A stretch of 64,000 bases of DNA from Nematostella vectensis (lineage: Eukaryota > Cnidaria > Anthozoa > Actiniaria > Edwardsiidae), in the NCBI RefSeq assembly GCF_932526225.1, contig NC_064034.1:15512887-15576886 (forward strand), written 5' to 3'. Under the pieces are notes generated by a model that was not told the origin of the DNA, searched no databases, and saw only the letters and a list, made by a program, of their open reading frames with translations. The position numbers were made by a program, and so were the translations under genes. Below, one piece after another: positions 56,701 through 64,000 of this stretch (the first letter of the stretch is position 1; every line of letters begins with the position of its first letter).

Positions 56701-57072
56701 ATACTCTGGATACTGAAATTCTTTATGCAAGGTCTACATTTCGCCTCATTATCTTTCTGCTTTCACCAGAGCTTGACATTACCAATGCCAAATACCTATT
56801 TACTCGATATTAACGCTAGCCACTTGTTTTCCCGCTTCAAAACTACAGAACTGCGGCCAAAATTATATTAAGCAATAGCTCGCAAACCATATATATTTGG
56901 CTACAATTTGCGATTTATCTACTCAAACAAGATTTGCTTTTGTTTCTTTAATCAAATATTTTCAAGGACTTTCAAGGACTGATAATAAGAATTCCAGCAC
57001 TTTCCAGACCTTGAAGTTCAAATTTTAAAATTCAAGCACTTTCAAGGTTTTCGAGGACTTGTGCGAACCCTG
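53730..57072. mobile_element. hAT-like TIR element with nested LINE
   Basis: Left end CAGGGTTCGTACAA followed by repeated TCAAGGACTTTTAAGGACTT; right end, inverted, CAGGGTTCGCACAAGTCC with TTGAAAGTGCTTGAA. CAGGGTTCG termini plus AAGGACTT sub-terminal repeats are typical of hAT-type elements in marine invertebrates. The 8-bp flanks differ (GCTACAAT / ACACTCGT), so no target duplication survives. - strand coding traces exist: ASQGWKHYNVMKTREGP at about 54160-54110 and KIGDCDLLVLQYTEFVKKAD near 56515-56455. No hAT DDE domain was recognised. Confidence 0.5.
54430..56215 (+). pseudogene. Jockey-type LINE relic inside the hAT-like element
   Basis: The RT begins RFWSFIKHCKRDIMG and VLNEQFQSLFSQD; PHKAPGPDGVTAGVLKELA, LPEDWKSANITPVYKSG follow in one open stretch (54436-54897). 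Beyond that are multiple frameshifts: [17 protein letters not shown] near 55175, a decayed VPQGSVL region near 55268 and a broken catalytic-site region (SDDTI near 55330). SAKYLGVTLTTDLRW near 55530 and the C-terminal RRAARFALHRYDRTASVSEML near 55750-55815 follow. It ends near 56215 in a GAA-rich tail (GAAAAAGAAGAAGAAC). Inactive. Confidence 0.75.
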
Positions 57073-58360
57073 ACACTCGTTCGAATTCGTTTTTTCTTGA
57101 ATATCTGGCGGAGTATTTAAGATTTTGGTGTTTTTTTGCCTATTGTTTTTTGCCTATTGTTTTTGCCTATTGTTTTCGAATGGCATAGTAAAAAATATTC
57201 ACCCGAAATGAAGCCATTTGGGTCTACGGTATCGTTAAACACGCTTCAGTAATACATAAATCAATTTGATAGCAACAAAACATGTTTCCTTTATAAAGGA
57301 ATGTTTATGATTTAAAATCACAGGGAAATGTAATACTGTATATGCCTATGTATCTGCTTTTTCTTGAGAAATATATCGTGTTGATTATTCAGATGTCACC
57401 ATGACTTCTTGGGTATAGCTAGGATGAAATCATATAACACATTAGACATTATATAATAGATTCAACATACAAGTTTGGCCCCAAATTCATTCAGATATAT
57501 ATTTACTACACTGTTTAGTTAACATTACTAGAATACAAATAATGGACTGCTTTCTCTGATGATTTACTTTATGTGTATTGATAGAAAGATCCCAACAATT
57601 AAAAAAAAACAATACCATTTACTACATATTTATCCCAACTTATTCCAAATTCCAACTTATAGTAGCTTGTAATATTGTAAATAGAATTAAAACTTTACAC
57701 ACCACAAAACAATCTTTTCCGAGCTCGAGGCGATGCAAAAATAAAAACAAACAAGAGGAAAGCAACATTTGATCTGCAAACACCATCTTTTCTATAGAGG
57801 GCCTGCAATACTTCTATCGGCAGTTAGCACAAAGTCAAGATGCATTTTCTAGCAAAACAGAGTTTTCCCGCCTTTTTAAGTACCTATAAGCTTATGTTGA
57901 CTCATTTAAAACCTTTTTTCTGAGTTTTAAAGCTATGAAAAGTAAAATTTAGGCATAAAAAACTCACCTTTTTTCGAGGTTTGAAATCTTTGTTTTCCGA
58001 TCCTGCATTTGCTCGTTCTTTAGCGTAAATCACGATGGTTTCGTAGCTTTATTTATACTGAGTTTCCTTTTTTACACATTCTATCGGACTAGAAGGTAGA
58101 ATTGGCATTTTTATACATCAGGAAGCGCTTTGAAACGTCTCCCCTCTACATTTTGTACTTGACTCGTGCTGCCATCTTGAATTTTGATCCTCACTCCACG
58201 GTGGTTGATTGACAAATGAGCCGATGCTTCCAATGGAAGCACCTTTTTATACCGCGCCTTCGTGTTTAAGGCAGTGCTCATAAAGTATTATTGCTCGCGA
58301 GCGAAGAGCAAGTCTAATTTTGCAGGTCATTCTCGCGCCGGTGAGACAGCCGTTCAGCGG
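57073..58360. other. No gene recognised
   Basis: AT-rich DNA. A TTTTTATACCGC near 58240 could be a TATA-like element but no transcript is evident. Confidence 0.4.
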
Positions 58361-58369
58361 AAAATACCA

Positions 58370-58530
58370 CGCATGCGCGAGATGATTATAGAGAGTGGAT
58401 TTTGGGGGGCATATCCGTATCAGACTCGTACCCAGTCGTTATCTGCTGTTGCGTGGACATCCACAGGAATCCTGAAGCGAGGACGGAAAAAAATAACGAC
58501 TGGCAGATTACAGATCCAAGATGGCGGACG
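58370..58530 (+). promoter_or_regulatory. NRF1- and YY1-type promoter motifs
   Basis: GCATGCGCGA at 58371-58380 is an NRF1-like site. CCAAGATGGCGG at 58516-58527 is a YY1-type motif overlapping a start codon. Together they resemble a TATA-less promoter with initiator just at the ATG. Inferred from motifs only. Confidence 0.35.
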
Positions 58531-58643
58531 AAATCGGCGAGCAAAAATGTTACGAATTTTCACAGACGAAAAAGGACCTATCCATACTGAATTTCTTGCC
58601 TGTAAAATTCCATGTGCACATGACAACTGCAGAAATAGCCTAA
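58521..58643 (+). CDS. Candidate 40-aa small ORF or first exon (MADEIGEQK...)
   Basis: ATG at 58521 in the context AAGATGGCGG opens 40 codons (starts MADEIGEQKCYEF) to TAA at 58641-58643. The MAD start within a YY1-type motif is common in animal housekeeping genes. No family recognised and no clear splice donor in the frame. A longer overlapping ORF (58262-58690) in another frame has no support. Confidence 0.3.
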   Translation: MADEIGEQKCYEFSQTKKDLSILNFLPVKFHVHMTTAEIA

Positions 58644-58690
58644 AAACTTTCCTGGAGTTTGAAATTCGGCGTAAGGTCATGTGCGAATAG

Positions 58691-59589
58691 TGACTTCCTC
58701 GCTTTTGAGCTTCTTCTAGGGAACATAAAGACAATATGTGCTCGAATTATATATCTGAAAGTGTATATTTGTGATAAATACAATCCAACCAGAGCAGTAT
58801 GAGTTCAAATGAGTGCCAGAACACTTAGACCATCCAAATTCATTTCATGCAATGATGTATCGAGCTCACCAGTGTCGTCCGCCGTCATGGGGTTTTACGA
58901 AACGAAAATATCGTCTAATTGAACAGGGAACCACCGAAAATAAAATTAAATGGTTTACAACGAGTGCGTGTAGGTAGGCCCTTGGACTTGTGCGCAAAAA
59001 AGTAAAAAAAAAACGGTCATAAAAACGCTGCTTGCAAGACATTTGAAAAACTTGAAAGATATTTCCTGAGTTCTGCCAGACGTCAAGCGAATTCATTTTC
59101 GAGATAGCCTGCTAGCCGGCTCTCATCGGAGTTATTCGGAAATGTTTTATTTTCGAATATTGGAAACCCTGTGCGCGCGCGAAGGCCGGGTTGCGCTGGG
59201 CCGGAAACCCCAACCGTTAAAAGAGAAAATAATCTATTAAAATCCAAGTTATTTAACAGGCCATCCGCTCTAAATTATCAATCATATCCTCAAAGAAACT
59301 TCCAATAGACACACTGCTTTCAATGTTTTGTAATGTTTTTCTCGTTTTCCGTTAAAAATCATCGGATATTGTTACGTAATCGACCGGAAGTAAACTGGTG
59401 ACAATGCGGCTTTAATATACTTAAGTTACAGCCAATATCATCTTCTTTAAAGTCAGCTTCAAGCTTAAGTTATCGTCTAGGAAAGGAAAATAGACTTAAC
59501 AGAGTTGCCAATCATAAAAAAATATGTTTAAGGCAAGTAGCAAGCTAGCGAGGAACGCAATTAAAATATGTTTTTTTTCTGATTGCAGA
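58691..59589. other. No gene recognised
   Basis: Contains an ETS-like ACCGGAAGTAA near 59384. Nothing coding recognised. Confidence 0.35.
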
Positions 59590-60774
59590 AGCTATTAACA
59601 CTGCTACCTTCACGATGTTTAAGAAGTTAGAAATTCTCCAGAATCCAATTGCAAATATTTCAATTGCATAATTCAATCCAAGGAGAAGCAAATTAAACCT
59701 ATCTACTACTCACCAGAGAAACATGGTCAAATGCATACTGTTGCTGCAACAAAAAGTCCAGTGAAACTTAACCACTTCAAGCGGCCTAGTAATACTGATG
59801 ATTTGAAGATAACCAAATTCACAAAAATCACGCCTATCAGCAAGGAACACCAAGGCTTCACATTCTCAGAAGAGCTACACAAAAGTACATCTGGCAAGCC
59901 TGTAAATATCCCATCATTACCGAAGGGTTAGTACGCAGCCCTTACAAGCTGCAATTTGATTGGGCAAATGAACAATATCCGCACCTCGACACAAAGAACA
60001 AAAGAATAGAGACAAAAAAACTCCTTTGTAGAACAAAGATAATAGGAGACAAAGCAGCTGTGTACTTACACCTACCGAAACTAGCACCTGAACAATTGAT
60101 TCCCATAAAATGCAAAGATGTGTCTATGTCTCCCGTGACCAAGCAATCAACACGATATGGAGACACAGGCAAGATGTCATCGTAGATGACACAACAGGGC
60201 AGACCAAACTTGTACTATGGGGTGAGCACACAGGCACTCTTGAGATGAACAAAACCTACGATCTTAAAAACGTCAAAGTCAAGGCCAATAGGAACGAGCA
60301 GTTCCTAAACACTCCAAAGAATGATGACTACATCGCAACAGAAGCAACACCATTCACTGTACCTGCTGTTCAGCACAATGAGATGGAGATATCGAAATTT
60401 TCAACGGTCACTGCAACAGTTTTAGGAGTTCAGAAAGCTTCACGATCAATAGGCTGTACTTCCTGTCAGAGGCAAACTGTCGTCACACCTAACAAAGCGA
60501 CCAATCCAGCCACCCAAAGCATGTGCTGTCCACTGGACGCTCCGCCTACTAGTGAAAACAGAAAGCTCTGCCCGAAAGCTCTACCCGAAAGCCCTACCTA
60601 CGCCTCAATAGTCTGACAACTAAAGCCTTCCTTCAGCTCCTGAATCCAGCCGTCCAACTTCAACCACTAATAGAAGGCGAAATCATTGCCCTTATTCTTG
60701 AGCACTACAAGACCTCATTCAAATTTATCTATGACACCCTTACATATCAAGTTATTGAAGTTCAACAAAAGTAG
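59590..60774 (+). pseudogene. RPA-like OB-fold protein relic, TE-associated
   Basis: Pieces of an OB-fold protein in shifting frames: KLNHFKRPSNTDDLKITKFT (about 59766-59825), GDKAAVYLHLPKLAPEQLIP (about 60050-60108). The best-preserved part, about 60170-60600, reads DVIVDDTTGQTKLVLWGEHTG, then TYDLKNVKVKANR, and a zinc-ribbon-like CTSC...CC. A frame change near 60570, beside a 13-bp tandem repeat (GCTCTGCCCGAAA/GCTCTACCCGAAA), leads to LLNPAVQLQPLIEGEIIAL and FKFIYDTLTYQVIEVQQK before TAG at 60772-60774. OB-fold plus zinc ribbon recalls RPA1-like proteins encoded by some Helitrons and other cnidarian repeats. Not a functional RPA gene. Confidence 0.5.
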
Positions 60775-61606
60775 ACTCACCACAAGCACTTATTGTAATG
60801 AACCTTGATACTTACACGGATCGTTGAGTTTTAAAGTTATAAACTGTTATGACAATGGCAAATAGCACTGAACACCCATTGAACACTGATTACAGGAAAC
60901 GTTGAATAATTCCTAAAATTTAAACAGCCAAATCAGTTGTTGCTGTTTAAAACGATGACAAGTTTATAGACTTTTACTGTTGATAAGGCAATACCAGCAT
61001 TTAACTCATGAAGCTCGCATCCAAGTACAACGATGCCATCATTCCCTGTTTTAATAGTTTGTCTGTAGTGCCACCAATTACACCGGAACTTGTACTCTGT
61101 TTTTTTTAACACAAGGAAACGGTGCCCACAAACATTGAACATTAACTGGACATCTGTTGTTGCAAGTAACGTTTAAGTTCGTTTTAGATTTATTGTATGT
61201 TGCGACAAATAAAAACGTCGTGCGTATTTTTCTAGCGCTACCAGCCACTAGCAACGTCTTTTAGCGTTGTCATCTCCCTTGAAGCACAAATCTATAAAAT
61301 AGCCCTTTTTTATCCTTTCCAATTATCCCAGAAGCGTGGGATTCTCATGAACGACTGGCCCAGGGGTGACAATACACACCTTTAGAACTATAGAACGAAG
61401 CAAAAAATACAATTAAAATGCAAACAAGTTTGGATGTAGCCCTTAATTCTGTACCACCATAACTATTAACACCCCGGTACTGCCGTCAAGCAACAGCTAT
61501 GTCCGTAAAAGTAAGTAATACGCTTTTATATAATCTTGTTTCCGTAATGCAAATCAGCGAACCCGCGAACAGTAAGGACTGACAAATAAGAGCCGAAGAA
61601 TACTAT
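60775..61606. other. No gene recognised
   Basis: Unique sequence with short ORFs only. Confidence 0.4.
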
Positions 61607-62340
61607 GCACTCGTCATTTGAATCCCCACCCCCATGGTCCCGGGGAAGTGTGGGGTTAATGTGGGGGCTTAAAAGCACTTTTGAACAAGAATCCGTCCCT
61701 AGAGGATGGGGGGAATTGACTGTTTTTGACCCCTTAGACTTGTCCCCACCATGGGGGCTTGGGGACAAATGAATAACATAAATGTGACCCAGCACGCGAA
61801 AACGTACCTTAACGAGTTAACGAAATAACGTTTACTGCCGTTTGCCGTTGAACTCCGTTGAAGCACGTTTAGATGAAGTCCATATCATATAAACGATTTT
61901 GCAGTTCGTTTAGTTTTTAGACGCGTCGTTCAAGGGGAAAAATAGCATTTACAAAAGTCATATCAGTTTCTGGTTTGAGACTCTCTTTCTGTAGCAAGCA
62001 ATTCCATGTATCAGCGAGTTGCAAGCTGCATTGTGGAATGTACAAAAACGAATACGAATGTTAACTATGCCAGATGAAGATAATTAATTTTAACTATTAT
62101 CTCCCTAGTTATTAGTACAAATGCACTTGCGGAAGTGTACTAGCTTTGAAAGATAAAGGCTTATTTCAGATGACTTATTGTCGGGTAGTTGCCTATAGTT
62201 TGCATCCCGAAGGGAAGGGGCATTTGACTGCATTCTTGTGCCGAGGGGGTGGGGGTTTCTCTCTGTTTTGTACAGGGTCAAAGTCTTATCCTCCACCCTT
62301 CCCCGGGACCATGGGGGAGGGGGTTTCAATTGACTAGTGC
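61607..62340. mobile_element. 734-bp element with ~50-bp inverted termini
   Basis: Left end from 61607 (GCACTCGTCATTTGAATCCC, then CCATGGTCCCGGGGAAG) matches the reverse complement of the right end to 62340 (GCACTAGTCAATTGAAACCC, then CCATGGTCCCGGGGAAG) at about 80% over 50 bp. About 150 bp of its right part recurs at 51252-51402. No coding capacity; target duplication unclear. Confidence 0.7.
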
Positions 62341-64000
62341 ATTATTGCAAGTTCATGCTGACTTCAAGGGGTAGCGCGATAGGTAAAGCCGAGGCGCAGA
62401 GACCCACGTTCCAGAATATCGCACGTGCGAGAATATTTAGTATTCCAAAGAAGTAGTTGAGAAAAGTCATTGACTCACCTGTTAATATAATACTTGCATT
62501 CAAGAAGTCGTTTGTTGGTATCTTGTGTAGGACACGACGTTGTGTAGAACGCAGCCGCACACAGTAAAGGGGGGACATTGGGGGGGGGGGGCTAATTACC
62601 GCAATACCGCACAAAATTTTCAAATATTATTGCATACTGCTCAGAAGGACGAGGTTTTAAAGAGCATGACATCCCGTTAACACCGCAACATTTTATTTTT
62701 TACCGCAATACCGCCGTTTTAAAAGCAAAATCTCGCATCTCGCAGTGTTTTGAAATACGAAAAAGGGCCAACACCGCAAAACCCAACCCTAGTAAAACTT
62801 GCGAGGTGGAACTAAGGGCCTGTTCACATGGAGGTTGGGGTTCCCAAGGTGAATGGGGTAACCCACCTCTCCATACAACTGTACAATCTCTTTTATTTAC
62901 GTGTTTGCGTTCAGATTTCAGATGGGGACCCCACCGGGGTGGGTTACCCGGGACGCCGGGCCGGCTAACCCGCATTGGTGGGGTGGGTCTTTGAGAGTTT
63001 CCAATATGTGAAAGCTCTTCATCCGTTAATCATAAGCCCGCCAAAAGCGCGCGAAGTTCAAGGTGGCTGCCAGGAAGTATGGACCTGGAAAACTTTGAAG
63101 CGGAGTCAGCGCGGCCGCAGGCCGCGCGCGGAGCTCCATAGGTATAGAAATATGGTATAGCTATGCGACTTGGTTTTGTGGTCATCGCGCGGGTATCCTG
63201 TGCTGTCACAATCCATCTATCCAGTCAATCGTGCAACTCCCAGGCCCCCTCGGTCTTACGTTTTTACGTATTTTATTTTTTTACCGCCATCAAAGTTCGT
63301 ATGTTCACAGCAAAAAAGGCAGATTGAAAATAGAATTTAATGAGAAAATATGCGGATTCAAATGGGCTGAAATCTTTGAGGAACCGTTTTGTCTGAAGTA
63401 CGAGCCGATAGTAAAATCTACCCGAGTGTTCGTGAATCCCGCCTGTTGCAGCAGCAAAAAGAGGACTACTTAGAGGCTCTACACTACCATTCTAATAATA
63501 TTCCTTCACGTCTATATCTATGGAGATCTATAAGGAGATACTGAGAAGAAAGGGCTTTGGGATGATGTATGTTTTCAGCTATAAAAATAATTCCCTTGTG
63601 TCGACGAGTTTCTTGCTAGCAGAAAGACGACAAGTTCACTGTTTACAACAAAAAGCGAACACAACCACACAAGCGACAAACAGAAAGCGACAAAAAAACA
63701 CTGCCAAGTTGAGTTTTGAACGACGGTTTGTATTGAGAATATTAGTTATTTTTCTTTTATTGCTGTGCTTTTATAATGCTCTTTTCTTCGTGTTTTTTTT
63801 TTCAAAACCAATCGCTCAAGCTAAAACACCGTACCAGTTTGACGTCAAGACGTCATATCAAAGTCATCTATCCCTCTTTTGTTTGGCTGAAATGCCATCT
63901 ACTTGAATTCCGATTGGCTTATAATTTTGGCGTGCACTTGAGTTGTTTTCATTCCACTGGCAATCGCTATGAAAATGTTAAATTCGTAAACACTTACACG
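62341..64000. other. No gene recognised; possible MITE near 62820
   Basis: 62810-62990 has GGGCCTGTTCACATGGAGG and G/C-rich flanks resembling one end of a common cnidarian MITE, but no matching end was found. A strong donor-like AACAGGTGAGTC on the - strand near 62479 has no supported exon. ORFs at 63231-63473 and 63520-63906 show no known domain. Confidence 0.3.

Larger units (their letters stand above)
52652..57233. other. 16-bp inverted pair bracketing a 4.6-kb block
   Basis: GATACCGTAGACCCAA at 52652-52667 and its exact reverse complement at 57218-57233. TTA occurs next to both ends. This may be the terminal repeats of an outer element into which the hAT-like element inserted, or two copies of one repeat in opposite orientation. 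Confidence 0.4.

Noticed and set aside
53722..57080. 8-bp hAT target duplication
   Set aside because: The 8-bp flanks (GCTACAAT and ACACTCGT) do not match, so no duplication is claimed although the termini look hAT-like.
58262..58690. 142-codon ORF
   Set aside because: No domain, implausible start context; the overlapping 40-codon ORF from 58521 has a better start but is itself only a candidate.
62342..62623. - strand ORF followed by a strong GTGAGT donor
   Set aside because: No recognisable protein similarity and no acceptor or partner exon found; G/C-rich repeat content suggests chance.
63520..63906. 128-codon ORF with a hydrophobic stretch
   Set aside because: One possible membrane segment but no signal peptide, family or transcript evidence; composition is that of AT-rich non-coding DNA.

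Overview
The window is animal nuclear DNA, most likely from an anthozoan cnidarian such as a sea anemone. The evidence is short-exon, intron-rich conserved genes (UBE2H, a betaine-homocysteine methyltransferase), an intronless TRIM-type NHL gene, a KLF factor, and a mixed, decayed load of DIRS-like, Ty3/gypsy, CR1/Jockey-type, PIF1-helicase and Mutator-like elements with many MITEs and minisatellites. The species assignment is inference; nothing here is prokaryotic or viral.

Layout. 1-18.7 kb is a graveyard of mobile elements. It holds a Mutator-like transposase pseudogene whose 3' part is duplicated 4,442 bp apart, LINE debris, Ty3/gypsy integrase, PIF1-like helicase and DIRS-like relics, a gypsy 3' LTR, and two small elements whose terminal repeats and target-site duplications can be read directly. 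19.4-23.9 kb is a nearly full-length non-LTR retrotransposon with two intact ORFs. 24.9-28.8 kb is the complete seven-exon UBE2H gene on the + strand. 31.3-32.9 kb is an intronless coiled-coil/filamin/NHL gene. 37.1-38.0 kb is a three-zinc-finger KLF-type transcription factor. 39.0-41.5 kb is a set of satellite blocks.

42.0-48.0 kb is a BHMT-type gene on the - strand. I reconstructed eight exons, all with matching splice phases; the first exon is only a candidate near 49.57 kb. The gene carries the most notable feature of the window: a 38-bp minisatellite of about 23 copies beginning exactly at the penultimate exon's 3' end, so that every unit repeats the exon tail together with its 5' splice site. 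A second, almost perfectly homogeneous 66-bp satellite (13 copies) lies at the gene's 5' side.

52-64 kb is again element-rich: a long-TIR MITE, a 34-bp perfect palindrome, a 3.3-kb hAT-like TIR element with a LINE relic inside it, an OB-fold (RPA-like) relic, and another long-TIR element.

The host genes are functionally unrelated housekeeping, regulatory and metabolic genes; there is no operon logic. I cannot run searches, so family calls rest on recognisable motifs and splice-phase consistency.
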